A stretch of DNA of 30,903 nt from JBAXRT01 sp037131065 (GTDB lineage Bacteria > Bacteroidota > Bacteroidia > Bacteroidales > FEN-979), in assembly GCA_037131065.1 (NCBI GenBank), contig JBAXRT010000018.1:1-30903 (forward strand). Direction: 5' to 3'. Below the pieces are notes generated by a model. That model made no database searches. It was not told the DNA's origin and was given only the letters and a program-made list of their open reading frames with translations. The number at the start of each line of letters is the position of its first letter. Within the stretch, counting starts at the first letter, position 1. Position numbers and translations under genes: made by a program. Below, one piece after another: positions 1 to 9,176 of the stretch.

Positions 1-1634
1 CGCAGAAGCCCGGCGAAAAGGCAACCTACGGAGGCTTCTATACCCAGGACGACATCCGTGAGATCGTCAATTACGCATCCGAACGGTTTATCAATGTGAT
101 CCCCGAAATTGAAATGCCAGCCCACTCCGTCGAAGTCCTTGCGGCTTACCCGGCCCTTTCCTGTACGGGAGGACCGTTCACCGTTCCTCCGGGAAGCTAC
201 TGGCCAAACACCGATATCCTATGCGCCGGGAATGATTCAGTCTTCACATTTCTGCAGGATGTGCTGACCGAAGTGATGGATCTCTTCCCCTCCAAATATA
301 TCCATGTGGGGGGTGACGAGGCCGATAAGACCAACTGGAAGAAATGCGCAAAGTGCCAGGCCAGGATCAAAGCCGAAGCGCTCAAGGATGAAAAAGAGCT
401 CCAGAGCTACTTCATCCGCAGGATGGAAAAATTCATCGTTTCCAGGGGACGGAAGCTGATCGGCTGGGATGAGATCCTGGAAGGCGGACTTGCGCCTGAA
501 GCCACCGTGATGTCGTGGAGAGGTGTCGAGGGCGGGATCGAAGCAGCCAGGCAGGGACACGACGTGATCATGACACCAACTTCCTACTGCTACTTTGATT
601 ATTACCAGGCCGATCCCCAGTGGGAACCCAAGGCCATCGGCGGACTGCTCACCCTGAAGAAAGTTTACTCTTTCGAACCGTCTCCCGAGGAACTGACACC
701 GGAACAGCAGAAGTACATCCTCGGAGCCCAGGGCAATGTGTGGACCGAGTTCATTACCACGATCGCCCAGGCGGAGTATATGGCCGTCCCGAGAATGCTG
801 GCACTTTCGGAGGTTGTGTGGACACCAAAGAAAGAGCGGAACTGGGATGATTTCAGGCTCAGGCTCAAGGAACAATTCAAACGCCTCGACATTCTTCGTG
901 TCAATTATTCGAAAGGCTCTTTCAGGGCAAATGTCTCCACCTCTTATGATGAGGCTACCGGGAAAATGAAGATGATCCTCTCATCAGAGCAGCCTGATGT
1001 TCCGATCCTTTACACCCTCAGCGGAAATGATCCGAAACCAGACTCTCCCGTCTACACCGAACCCTTTGAGATCAACACCAACTGCTACCTCAAGGCAGGT
1101 CTTTATGTGGATGGCAAACTGAAAGAGAAGCTCCTTGAGATGCCTGTCATGTTTCATCACGCCATCGGAAAAAAGCTGACCTACCTGACCGATTACAGCT
1201 ACCGTTATCCCGCATCGGGCAAGGGTTCCCTGAATGACGGACTCCGTGGTAGCGTCAACCACCGCGATGGGTTCTGGCAGGGATACCTTGGCAATGACCT
1301 GGAGGTTATCATCGACCTTGGAAAGGAAATGCCTGTTGTCTCGGTTCAGATGAACTACCTCCAGAACCAGAAAAGCTGGATATTCCTTCCTTCGCTGGTA
1401 GAGTATTCTCTCTCACCAGACGGAAAAAAGTGGCACTCCATCAATGAGGTTCTCACGCCGGTAAAGGGGAAGAGTGACCAGGTGGTGATCCATCCCTTCA
1501 ATTTCATGTTCAGAGAGGGAACGACCGCAAGATATGTAAAAATAAAAGCAAAAAACACAGGCAAATGTCCCCCCTGGCATGACGGAGCCGGTGAGCCTTG
1601 CTGGATATTCACAGATGAGATCGTGGTCTTTTAG
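1..1634 (+). CDS. Beta-N-acetylhexosaminidase, GH20 family (5' partial)
   Basis: The reading frame is open from base 3, so the gene starts before the window. The visible part begins inside the GH20 barrel (YGGFYTQDDIREIV, then IPEIEMPAHS). The GH20 catalytic Asp-Glu pair is in HVGGDEADK (codons 315-320). GH20 enzymes release terminal GlcNAc or GalNAc from glycans by substrate-assisted catalysis, usually in the periplasm or at the cell surface. After the barrel there is a chitobiase/hexosaminidase C-terminal-like motif (YTLSGNDPKPDSPVY, about 1010-1065), then a discoidin (F5/8 type C)-like region to the end that probably binds carbohydrate. The stop TAG (1632-1634) overlaps the stop of the convergent frr gene. 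Substrate and linkage cannot be told. The family call is firm. Confidence 0.93.
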   Translation, partial: QKPGEKATYGGFYTQDDIREIVNYASERFINVIPEIEMPAHSVEVLAAYPALSCTGGPFTVPPGSYWPNTDILCAGNDSVFTFLQDVLTEVMDLFPSKYIHVGGDEADKTNWKKCAKCQARIKAEALKDEKELQSYFIRRMEKFIVSRGRKLIGWDEILEGGLAPEATVMSWRGVEGGIEAARQGHDVIMTPTSYCYFDYYQADPQWEPKAIGGLLTLKKVYSFEPSPEELTPEQQKYILGAQGNVWTEFITTIAQAEYMAVPRMLALSEVVWTPKKERNWDDFRLRLKEQFKRLDILRVNYSKGSFRANVSTSYDEATGKMKMILSSEQPDVPILYTLSGNDPKPDSPVYTEPFEINTNCYLKAGLYVDGKLKEKLLEMPVMFHHAIGKKLTYLTDYSYRYPASGKGSLNDGLRGSVNHRDGFWQGYLGNDLEVIIDLGKEMPVVSVQMNYLQNQKSWIFLPSLVEYSLSPDGKKWHSINEVLTPVKGKSDQVVIHPFNFMFREGTTARYVKIKAKNTGKCPPWHDGAGEPCWIFTDEIVVF

Positions 1635-2194
1635 ACAGTCATGATATCCTTCTCCTTGATCTCAAGGATCTTGTCAATTTTTGAGGTATAATCATCGGTC
1701 ACCTTCTGGATATCGGCTTCGAGCTTATCGACCTCATCCTCAGGCACTCCATCCTTTTTCAGCTTCTTTGCCGTTTCATTGGCATTCCTCCGGATATTCC
1801 GGATGCTGATCTTTGCATTTTCCGCCTCCGCCCTGGCCCTTTTCACCAGGTCCCTCCTGCGCTCTTCGGTCAGTGCCGGTACGACGATCCTGAGGATCTC
1901 ACCCTCATTTTTCGGGTTGAATCCAAGGTTGGCAGCCATGATGGCTTTCTCAAGGAGCCCGATCACACTTTTATCCCAGGGCTGAACGATGATCTGACGT
2001 GCATCCGGACTGCTGATGTTGGCGGTCTGATCAACCGGGGTCATCACCCCGTAATAATCGATCCTGACACCATCGAGCATCTGAGGGGAGGCCTTGCCTG
2101 CCCGAATCTTCTGAAGCTCCTTTTCCAGGTGAACGATGGCATTCTGCATTCCCTCTTTGGTCTCTTCCAGGCAAAATTCAATTTCTTCGTGCAT
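1631..2194 (-). CDS. frr: Ribosome recycling factor
   Basis: This 187-residue protein matches the usual RRF length and pattern: an N-terminal helix with LEKELQKIRAGKASPQMLDGV, the beta domain with YYGVMTPVDQ and ISSPDARQIIVQPWD, then the long C-terminal helices (LTEERRRDLVKRARAEAENAK). RRF works with EF-G in the cytoplasm to split post-termination ribosomes. The start lies 23 bases after the pyrH stop, so pyrH-frr is probably one transcript, as in many bacteria. The TAA stop shares three bases with the stop of the convergent hexosaminidase gene, and no terminator is seen between them. Confidence 0.97.
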   Translation of the reverse strand: MHEEIEFCLEETKEGMQNAIVHLEKELQKIRAGKASPQMLDGVRIDYYGVMTPVDQTANISSPDARQIIVQPWDKSVIGLLEKAIMAANLGFNPKNEGEILRIVVPALTEERRRDLVKRARAEAENAKISIRNIRRNANETAKKLKKDGVPEDEVDKLEADIQKVTDDYTSKIDKILEIKEKDIMTV

Positions 2195-2217
2195 GGTATG
2201 ATGTTTTGAGATTTTTT

Positions 2218-2922
2218 CTAACTGACGATCGTTCCGATCTTCTCTCCCCTGATGAGTTTAACAAGGTTTCCTTTTACATTCATATTGAACACAATAATGG
2301 GAAGGTTGTTTTCCCTGCAAAGCGTGAATGCCGTCAGGTCCATGATCTTGAGGTTCTTCTCATATGCTTCGCTGAAATTCAGACGGTCATATTTCACGGC
2401 CTTCGGGTCTTTTTCCGGATCTGCCGTATATATTCCATCCACCCTGGTTCCTTTGATGATGGCATCGGCTTTGATCTCCACTGCCCTGAGGGCAGCAGCG
2501 GTATCGGTCGTAAAGTAGGGATTTCCGGTTCCCCCGGCGATCAGGACGATATTTCCCTCCTCAAGGTACCCGATTGCCCTGCTGCGGCTCATCTTCTCAC
2601 AGAGGGGATCGATGGCAATTCCCGAAAGCAGTTTAACCTTCATACCGGACTTTTCCAGGGCCGACTGCAAAGCCATGCTGTTGATGACAGTGGCCAGCAT
2701 CCCCATGTAATCACCCTGAACCCGGTCAACACCATCAGCACTCCCCGAAAGTCCCCGGAAAATATTCCCGCCACCCATCACGATGGCTACCTGGGTCTTC
2801 CCGGTTGCAACCTGTTTGATCTCCCCGGCATAATCGGCCAGGCGTTCAGGATCGATTCCATATCCCAGCTTACCCTCCAGGGCTTCACCGGATAATTTTA
2901 AAAGGATGCGGTTCATTTTCAT
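2218..2922 (-). CDS. pyrH: UMP kinase (uridylate kinase)
   Basis: A 234-residue protein of the amino-acid-kinase fold; the bacterial hexameric UMP kinase phosphorylates UMP to UDP with ATP. Visible family motifs are LLKLSGEAL near residue 7, VMGGGNIFRG near 49, DYMGMLATVINSMALQ near 71, and IIKGTRVDGIYTADP in the nucleotide-binding half. The annotated start gives MKMNR; starting two codons later (2916) would also give a normal N-terminus. An 8-bp repeat array (TAATGACC type) lies directly upstream at 2926-2957, and the secA stop is 107 bases upstream. The gene is followed closely by frr. Confidence 0.96.
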   Translation of the reverse strand: MKMNRILLKLSGEALEGKLGYGIDPERLADYAGEIKQVATGKTQVAIVMGGGNIFRGLSGSADGVDRVQGDYMGMLATVINSMALQSALEKSGMKVKLLSGIAIDPLCEKMSRSRAIGYLEEGNIVLIAGGTGNPYFTTDTAAALRAVEIKADAIIKGTRVDGIYTADPEKDPKAVKYDRLNFSEAYEKNLKIMDLTAFTLCRENNLPIIVFNMNVKGNLVKLIRGEKIGTIVS

Positions 2923-2925
2923 ATC

Positions 2926-2957
2926 AGGTCATTAAGTCAATAGGTCATTAGTCATTG
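2926..2957 (-). repeat. 8-bp tandem array (TAATGACC family) upstream of pyrH
   Basis: Read on the minus strand this is about four degenerate 8-bp units (TAATGAC[CT]-like, one unit TTGACT-bearing) ending four bases before the pyrH start codon. The same family, in the same orientation relative to the downstream gene, lies before rdgB and before the gene at 25481. Confidence 0.75.
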
Positions 2958-2995
2958 GTGACAGAGTAACAATACGTGTATTAATCTGTCTCCTC

Positions 2996-3034
2996 CACTC
3001 GTCACTCGTCACTCGTCACTCGTCATCCGTCACT
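2996..3034 (-). repeat. 7-bp tandem array (ARTGACG family) starting at the secA stop
   Basis: On the plus strand this is CACTCGT four times, then CATCCGT, then CACT: 5.6 units of 7 bp. On the minus strand the array reads AGTGACG-type units, and the first unit contains the TGA stop codon of secA (3030-3032). Confidence 0.9.
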
Positions 3035-6000
3035 GCCCAAGTCCATGACAGCTTTTATATTTCTTCCCACTTCCGCAGGGACATATATCATTCCGTCCAA
3101 CTTTCTTCTCCACTTTTACAGGCTGCGGTCTCGACTTCTCCTGGGTATTCGAATTAGCCTGGGAGAGCAGGTCCGACCGCTCCTCCTTCATCCTGGCACG
3201 GTCCATCTTTCGTGGTGTCTGTGCCTCCTTCACATTGTCGGCCTGGATAGGCACATCGGCCTTGATGAGGAAGGCACAGATCTCCTTGCTGGTGCGCTGG
3301 ACCATGGCTTTGAACAATTCGAACGATTCAAATTTATAGATCAGAAGCGGATCCTTCTGCTCGTAGGCCGCATTCTGGACCGACTGTTTCAGGTCATCCA
3401 TCTCGCGGAGATGCTCCTTCCAGGCGTTATCGATCATCGAGAGCACTACGCCCTTCTCGATCGACTTGGTTACCTCCTTGCCTTTATCCTCGTATGCCTT
3501 CCGCAGGTTCGTAACCACCTGCATCACTTTGAGTCCGTCGGTTACCGGGATGGCAATGTTCTCATAACGGGTATCATTCTCAAAAACATCCCTGATCACC
3601 GGGAAGGTGCGCTGGGCGATCGATTCCCCTTTTGTTTTATACTTTTTATAGATATAGGCATATAACTGATCAACCACCTCTTTCCCGTTCAGATCGCGAA
3701 ATTCGGACTCACTGATCGGAGAATCTGCGGCAAAGTTCTTCAGCAGGTCGAGCTTGTACTCTGCATAATTCCGGTTCTCCTGGTGGTCAAGCACAACGGT
3801 TTCGCAAACGTCGAAGATCATGTTTGAAATATCCACGGCAAGGCGGTCTCCGAAAAGGGCATGATGCCTTTTCTTGTAGATTGCCTCTCTCTGGATGTTC
3901 ATCACGTCGTCGTATTCCAGCAAACGCTTACGGATCCCGAAGTTGTTCTCCTCAACCTTTTTCTGCGCCCGTTCGATCGACCTGGTGATCATCGAATGCT
4001 GAATTACCTCACCCTCCTCGAGCCCCATGCGGTCCATAATCTTGGCGATACGTTCCGAACCAAACATACGCATGAGGTCATCCTCAAGAGATACGAAGAA
4101 CTGAGACGATCCCGGGTCGCCCTGGCGTCCCGAACGGCCGCGTAACTGTCGGTCAACACGGCGTGACTCATGGCGTTCCGTACCAATGATCGCCAGACCG
4201 CCGGCATCCTTAACACCGGGACCAAGTTTGATGTCGGTACCACGGCCGGCCATGTTGGTGGCAATGGTCACCGTACCAGGCAGACCTGCCTGTGCAACAA
4301 TATCCGCCTCCTTGGCATGCAGTTTTGCATTCAAAACGTTATGAGGGATGCTTTTCCTCTTCAGCATGCGGCTGAGAAGTTCCGAGGTCTCAACTGAGGT
4401 AGTACCCACAAGCACCGGCCGCCCTTTTTCGATCAGTTTCTCAATCTCCTCGATAACGGCATTAAACTTCTCACGCTTTGTCTTGTATACCAGATCCTCC
4501 CGGTCATCGCGAACAACCTTCCGGTTTGTCGGGATGACCACCACATCGAGTTTATAGATGTCCCAGAACTCGCCTGCCTCAGTCTCGGCCGTACCGGTCA
4601 TACCTGCCAGCTTCTTGTACATACGGAAGTAGTTCTGGAGTGTTATGGTTGCATAGGTCTGCGTCGCAGCCTCGATCTTGACATTCTCCTTGGCCTCGAT
4701 CGCCTGGTGCAGTCCTTCCGAATATCTTCTTCCTTCAAGGATACGGCCAGTCTGTTCATCCACGATCTTTACCTTGTTATCGATCACCACATACTCCACA
4801 TCCTTTTCAAACAGGGCATAAGCCTTGACGAGCTGGTTGACGGTATGGACACGCTCTGATTTGACCGAATAATCACGCATCAGGGCATCCTTCTTCTCGA
4901 GCTTATCGGCGTCGGACAGGTTCTGCCTTTCCATCTCGGCAATCTCAGCCCCGATATCCGGAAGGATGTAGAAGTGAGGATCTTCATAGGACTCGGTTAA
5001 GAGATCGATCCCCTGGTCGGTGAGTTCGATGGTATTGTTCTTCTCATCAATTACAAAATAGAGCTCGTCATTGATGATGTGCATGTTCTTCGCCTGCTCT
5101 GCCAGGTAAAAATTCACCGTCTTCTGCATGAGGGCCCTCATTCCGGGTTCGCTGAGGAACTTGATCAGCGCTTTATTCTTCGGGAGTCCTTGATGAGCAC
5201 GGAGCAATTGCTCTCCTGCCCTTTTAATGTTTTCCTGATTGTTCGGATCCTCGGAAAGGGATTTGGCCTCCGCGAGAAGCTTCGTTACAAGATTTCGCTG
5301 GGCATTGTAAAGCTTGGTAACATTCGGTTTGAGGTCATCAAAGAGCTGGTTCTCCCCTTTCGGCGTCGGGCCGGAGATGATGAGCGGGGTCCTGGCATCG
5401 TCGATCAGCACGGAGTCAACCTCGTCGACAATGGCGTAGTTATGGGGCCTCTGAACCATCTCCTCGGGATTGCTAGTCATGTTGTCACGCAGGTAATCGA
5501 AACCGAATTCGTTGTTCGTGCCATAGGTAATATCGGCGAGGTACGCATTCCTGCGGGCTTCGCTGTTGGGCTCGTGCTTATCGATACAATCGACCTTCAT
5601 TCCGTGGAATTCGAAGAGGGGACCCATCCATTCGGAGTCACGCTTGGCCAGGTAGTCATTCACCGTCACAATGTGGACTCCCTTGCCAGGCAAGGCATTG
5701 AGGTATACCGGCAGCGTTGCCACCAGGGTTTTCCCTTCACCGGTGGCCATCTCGGCGATCTTTCCTTCGTGAAGGACCACACCACCAATCAGCTGGCAAT
5801 CGTAATGGATCATATCCCATTTGATCCTGTTTCCGCCAGCCATCCAGGAATTGCTGAAGCGGGCTGAGTCGCCATTGATCTCCACACTGACCTTTTTTGC
5901 AGCAAGGTCGCGGTCGAACTGTGTGGCTGTCACCTCCACCCACTCATTTTCAAAAAACCTGCGGGCGGTATCTTTTACGATTGCGAAGGCTTCGGGAAGG

Positions 6001-6317
6001 ATCTCGAGGAGAATCTCCTGGGAAAGATCGTAACTCTCCTTCTCCAGTTTGTCCAGTTCACCGTATAATTTTTCTTTCTCATCGATGGCAATCTCATCAT
6101 CGCTGATCCTGACCTTGATCTCTTCGATCTCTTTCTCTTTGGCTGCAAGGTACTCGCTTATCCTGCTGCGGAATTCGACCGTCTTAGCCCGAAGCTCATC
6201 ATTGGATAAATTCTTGATAACTTCATATGCCTCGATGGCCTTATCAACCAAAGGATTTATCGATTTGATATCACGCTGGGATTTGTTCCCCAGCATTTTT
6301 TTCATAAAATCCAACAT
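3030..6317 (-). CDS. secA: Preprotein translocase ATPase SecA
   Basis: A 1,095-residue SecA, the motor that pushes unfolded preproteins through SecYEG at the inner membrane. The Walker A motif is MATGEGKTL (about 190-198) and the Walker B is DEVDS (298-302). NMAGRGTDIKLG and the QLRGRSGRQGDPG motif of the second ATPase domain are present. The C-terminal zinc-binding SEC-C motif is CPCGSGKKYKSCH (Cys 1079, 1081, 1090, His 1091). The length exceeds that of E. coli SecA (about 900), because of an insertion after the first ATPase motifs (roughly residues 320-430) that is typical of Bacteroidota SecA. All exported proteins here, including the T9SS cargo, would first need this Sec step. The gene follows the TlpA-like gene by 45 bases. 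Confidence 0.98.
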   Translation of the reverse strand: MLDFMKKMLGNKSQRDIKSINPLVDKAIEAYEVIKNLSNDELRAKTVEFRSRISEYLAAKEKEIEEIKVRISDDEIAIDEKEKLYGELDKLEKESYDLSQEILLEILPEAFAIVKDTARRFFENEWVEVTATQFDRDLAAKKVSVEINGDSARFSNSWMAGGNRIKWDMIHYDCQLIGGVVLHEGKIAEMATGEGKTLVATLPVYLNALPGKGVHIVTVNDYLAKRDSEWMGPLFEFHGMKVDCIDKHEPNSEARRNAYLADITYGTNNEFGFDYLRDNMTSNPEEMVQRPHNYAIVDEVDSVLIDDARTPLIISGPTPKGENQLFDDLKPNVTKLYNAQRNLVTKLLAEAKSLSEDPNNQENIKRAGEQLLRAHQGLPKNKALIKFLSEPGMRALMQKTVNFYLAEQAKNMHIINDELYFVIDEKNNTIELTDQGIDLLTESYEDPHFYILPDIGAEIAEMERQNLSDADKLEKKDALMRDYSVKSERVHTVNQLVKAYALFEKDVEYVVIDNKVKIVDEQTGRILEGRRYSEGLHQAIEAKENVKIEAATQTYATITLQNYFRMYKKLAGMTGTAETEAGEFWDIYKLDVVVIPTNRKVVRDDREDLVYKTKREKFNAVIEEIEKLIEKGRPVLVGTTSVETSELLSRMLKRKSIPHNVLNAKLHAKEADIVAQAGLPGTVTIATNMAGRGTDIKLGPGVKDAGGLAIIGTERHESRRVDRQLRGRSGRQGDPGSSQFFVSLEDDLMRMFGSERIAKIMDRMGLEEGEVIQHSMITRSIERAQKKVEENNFGIRKRLLEYDDVMNIQREAIYKKRHHALFGDRLAVDISNMIFDVCETVVLDHQENRNYAEYKLDLLKNFAADSPISESEFRDLNGKEVVDQLYAYIYKKYKTKGESIAQRTFPVIRDVFENDTRYENIAIPVTDGLKVMQVVTNLRKAYEDKGKEVTKSIEKGVVLSMIDNAWKEHLREMDDLKQSVQNAAYEQKDPLLIYKFESFELFKAMVQRTSKEICAFLIKADVPIQADNVKEAQTPRKMDRARMKEERSDLLSQANSNTQEKSRPQPVKVEKKVGRNDICPCGSGKKYKSCHGLGQ

Positions 6318-6362
6318 AATTCAAAACTCAGAGGGTCTCAGACCCCGTCATGTTAAACAAAC

Positions 6363-7754
6363 TCACTCAAACATTTTCTCCATGGATGCCTCCAGCCCGC
6401 TCTCAGGAAAATCCGCAGGGTATTTGTATATCACACCCTCCATATCGATAAGGACAAACAACGGGAACGACCTCACATCATAATCTTTCAGCAGGTGGAA
6501 CTGATCGCCCAGGTGGAGGAATATCCAGGAATAATCTTTTTTCTGCTCCAGGAAGTAACGCATCCTGATGAAGTCCCGGTCGGCAGAGATGCTGACGAAA
6601 TAAAAACGGTCCTTGTACTTTTCATAAAGTGTTTTCATAATATCCAACTGCGTCAGGCAGGTCGGGCAATAGGTTGTCCAGAATGAGAGCAGGACCGGTT
6701 TACCTCTCAGGCTTTTCAGACTCACTTTTTTCTTCTGGAGATCGGTCAGGGTAAAAACAGGTGCCATGGTCCCTGGTTTGAGGTTCATCAGGTGCTTCTC
6801 CATGTCGATGGCAATGGTCCTGTTTTCTGCGAATTTCAATTTTGACTGGGCTGTCCTGATCACCTGGATCACCTCCTCCTGAGGATAACCGGTCGTGTTG
6901 AACAGTTCCATCATCCCTTTCAGCATGACCAGCTCCCTAACCTGTACGTCCTTCAGCAGGGTATCCTGGTTCATTGTCTTCATAATCTTGTCATAAGCCT
7001 CCGGCCCTTTCAGCAATGGCAGGTAATCAACTTTATGCAGTATCCTGGAGGTGACGGTCATATATTTTGCAAAAAAGCTGTTGAAAAAGTCCATGTATTC
7101 AAGATTCTCGTAAAGGACCGGCTGGCCAATAAAGTATTTTTTTGCCAGCTGAGCCTGGGTGAGGGCCTGTGTAAGTTGTTCTATGGAGGCGAGCTTGTAA
7201 CGGACATACTGTGTAAAGTAGGGCGATGTGGAAGACTCAAACTGTTTGCTCACTTTCACCCTGAATGAATCCAGTTTCGCTTTATTCCTCTCCCTGTAGA
7301 GTGCCTCAAAATTCGATAGAATAAACTGATCATACTTGGCATTGAACTCGTTGACCTGGATATTCAGATCATCCAGGTCGGCTTTGATCTCTGCCTGCAG
7401 GTTTTGTGATTGAAGCAGCGGATTGATCTCTTTGTAGTTATTGTAATCTTGCGGGGCGATAATCAGGCCATACTCTCTCCCAGGTTCAAGGAACATCTCA
7501 ACCTTGTGAAAATCGATGGAAACCGATACATACACTGGTTCAGCCAGGTCATGATCCAACGTGAATTTTCCAGTTGAATCGACAATGGCGCTGTCGAGTA
7601 TGATCTCCTCGAAGGTGATAAGATCACTGAATTTGACAAGTATGATCTTCTTTCCTTCTGCCCCGGGTGCCGTCCCAGAAATAGTCGTCTTCTGCGCCTG
7701 CAATCCCTGTGTGGCGAAAACCAACAGAATAGTGATAAAAAAGAATCTTCGCAT
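6363..7754 (-). CDS. TlpA/ResA-like thioredoxin-fold protein, exported
   Basis: A 463-residue protein with an N-terminal signal peptide (MRRFFFITILLVFATQGLQAQ). Residues about 22-110 form a beta-rich domain like the DUF4369 domains often placed before TlpA domains in Bacteroidota. A helical middle region (about 110-320) follows, then a C-terminal thioredoxin fold starting at GTMAPVFTLTDL. The redox motif is WTTYCPTC with Cys363 and Cys366, a CPTC pair in place of the common CxxC variants. The likely role is periplasmic disulfide reduction or protein repair; its partner is unknown. It sits between coaD and secA on the same strand and may be co-transcribed with them. Confidence 0.88.
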   Translation of the reverse strand: MRRFFFITILLVFATQGLQAQKTTISGTAPGAEGKKIILVKFSDLITFEEIILDSAIVDSTGKFTLDHDLAEPVYVSVSIDFHKVEMFLEPGREYGLIIAPQDYNNYKEINPLLQSQNLQAEIKADLDDLNIQVNEFNAKYDQFILSNFEALYRERNKAKLDSFRVKVSKQFESSTSPYFTQYVRYKLASIEQLTQALTQAQLAKKYFIGQPVLYENLEYMDFFNSFFAKYMTVTSRILHKVDYLPLLKGPEAYDKIMKTMNQDTLLKDVQVRELVMLKGMMELFNTTGYPQEEVIQVIRTAQSKLKFAENRTIAIDMEKHLMNLKPGTMAPVFTLTDLQKKKVSLKSLRGKPVLLSFWTTYCPTCLTQLDIMKTLYEKYKDRFYFVSISADRDFIRMRYFLEQKKDYSWIFLHLGDQFHLLKDYDVRSFPLFVLIDMEGVIYKYPADFPESGLEASMEKMFE

Positions 7755-7780
7755 CCTTACCTTTACTTGTTATTCATTAA

Positions 7781-7805
7781 TTTCAGATTTCAGATTTCAG
7801 ATTTT
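7781..7805 (-). repeat. 7-bp tandem array (AATCTGA) overlapping the 3' end of coaD
   Basis: The plus strand has TTTCAGA three times followed by TTTT. Read on the minus strand, AATCTGA units encode the last coaD residues (KSEI) and its TGA stop (7790-7792), then continue into the spacer before the TlpA-like gene. Confidence 0.85.
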
Positions 7806-8260
7806 ATAACAACTCCTTCCGGAACAAACTGCTCAACCGCTCCTCCGTTCCTGATGATATCACGTACGATCGATGAACTGAGCGATGCATATTCAGGTGA
7901 GCACAGCAGAAATACCGTTTCTATAACAGGAACCATAATCTTGTTCATCTGACCTATACCCCTTTCAAATTCAAAATCGGCCGAGGTCCGTAACCCCCTC
8001 AGGATATACTGAGCGCCGGTCTTCCGGCAGAAATCGACCGTCAGGCCATGGTAGACTTCGATCCCGACCGAGGGTTCGCTTCCAAATATCTTTTTTACCC
8101 AGCCCAGCCTCTGTTCCAGAGTAAAATAGCAGCTCTTCTCCGAATTTTCACCGATGGCGATGATGATCCTGTCGAAGAGGGGAAGCGCTCTTCTGATGAC
8201 CGACTCGTGACCGCGGGTGATTGGATCGAAGGATCCGGGAAAAACGGCTACTCTTTCCAT
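7790..8260 (-). CDS. coaD: Phosphopantetheine adenylyltransferase
   Basis: A 156-residue nucleotidyltransferase-fold protein that makes dephospho-CoA from 4'-phosphopantetheine and ATP, the fourth step of CoA synthesis. The signature motifs are FPGSFDPITRGH (residues 7-18, with the T/HxGH-type site TRGH), the central RGLRTSADFEFE and the C-terminal SSSIVRDI. The extreme C-terminus (IKSEI-stop) is encoded by a 7-bp tandem array, which suggests the array replaced or extended the original end. porT lies 50 bases upstream on the same strand. Confidence 0.96.
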   Translation of the reverse strand: MERVAVFPGSFDPITRGHESVIRRALPLFDRIIIAIGENSEKSCYFTLEQRLGWVKKIFGSEPSVGIEVYHGLTVDFCRKTGAQYILRGLRTSADFEFERGIGQMNKIMVPVIETVFLLCSPEYASLSSSIVRDIIRNGGAVEQFVPEGVVIKSEI

Positions 8261-8280
8261 GGCAATGCGATAAGAATCAA

Positions 8281-8288
8281 CAAAGATA
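8281..8288 (-). promoter_or_regulatory. Possible -7 element upstream of coaD
   Basis: The minus strand reads TATCTTTG, an exact match to the Bacteroidota TAnnTTTG element, 20 bases before the coaD start. No TTTG-like -33 box is seen at 19-21 bases upstream, so this is only half a promoter. Confidence 0.4.
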
Positions 8289-8310
8289 ATAAAAGGGATT
8301 AAAAGGGGGA

Positions 8311-9099
8311 TTATTCGAAGGTGAAAGAAAGCTGGAAGATCCTGGAGTGAAGCCCGGCGATCGATTCGGTGTATATATTCCCCTCCCTTGTAAGGTTATC
8401 CATCAACCCGTACATCATCTTCAGCTCAACACCCATCTTGAACCATTCATTATAGAAATCGAACCCGATCCCGGCCTCAAGATAAATATCGTTCTGGTTG
8501 AATTTCACGATCTTCTGATCACGATTCTTCTCCTCACGTTTCTTGGCCTGCGAGGCAAGGTCGAGGGTATACTGGACACCAGCCATCAGGTATACCCTGA
8601 AGTTGTTATAACGCTTTGATTTGAACTTTATCTCGAGGGGCAGGTTGATATAGGTGGAAGGCACCTTCTTTGTAAAATCAAGCTGTGTCGTATCTCCTTT
8701 AGTAAAGGTCTGGATAGTATAAAGAAGATCTCTGTCTCCGAAGGCCAGTGAAGGGATAAATCGAAGATTAAAGTGCTCACCGAGCCTCATATCGCCAACA
8801 ATGCTAATTGTAAAGCCCGGGATCGGCCTTGATTGAATTGTAAGAACTTTTCCGGAGTCAGGAGTTTGAAGGAAATCAGATTCAGGAAAATAGGACGGAC
8901 CAAAAACACGGGTGGCAAGATCGTCGATCGGGCGAATGGATACGAAGCTCTGGTTCAGCCCAAGCACAAAGCCAAAATGGAACAATTCGTCATCGTACCT
9001 GGGCATGTTCAGGACAACACTCCGCTGACCGCTGGTCTGCAAAGAGAGAAAAATCGTGAAGACCAGGAGTATGGGCAGGCTGAGACGGGCGAGTTTCAA
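8311..9099 (-). CDS. porT: Type IX secretion system outer membrane protein PorT
   Basis: A 262-residue protein with a signal peptide (ending near LQTSGQ) and an eight-strand-type beta-barrel pattern. It matches the PorT/SprT family: the opening RYDDELFHFGFVLGLNQ, the middle FNLRFIPSLAFGDRDLLY, and the C-terminal aromatic strand IFQLSFTFE. PorT is needed for T9SS function and is thought to sit in the outer membrane. Its place just downstream of ubiE is the usual Bacteroidota order. It agrees with the four T9SS cargo proteins in this window. Confidence 0.92.
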   Translation of the reverse strand: MKLARLSLPILLVFTIFLSLQTSGQRSVVLNMPRYDDELFHFGFVLGLNQSFVSIRPIDDLATRVFGPSYFPESDFLQTPDSGKVLTIQSRPIPGFTISIVGDMRLGEHFNLRFIPSLAFGDRDLLYTIQTFTKGDTTQLDFTKKVPSTYINLPLEIKFKSKRYNNFRVYLMAGVQYTLDLASQAKKREEKNRDQKIVKFNQNDIYLEAGIGFDFYNEWFKMGVELKMMYGLMDNLTREGNIYTESIAGLHSRIFQLSFTFE

Positions 9100-9176
9100 T
9101 GAGTTAATTGTGTTTATCTTGTCATTATTAACGCAAAAGTGATTCTTTTATTTTGGCCATCATCGGCTTATCCCTG

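Noticed and set aside
5079..5867. Long open frames on the strand opposite secA, pyrH and others
   Set aside because: They are shadows of strongly supported conserved genes and show no family features.
6330..6350. Hairpin GGGTC-TGA-GACCC between the TlpA-like gene and secA as a terminator
   Set aside because: The stem is only five pairs and has no T-tract after it on the minus strand.
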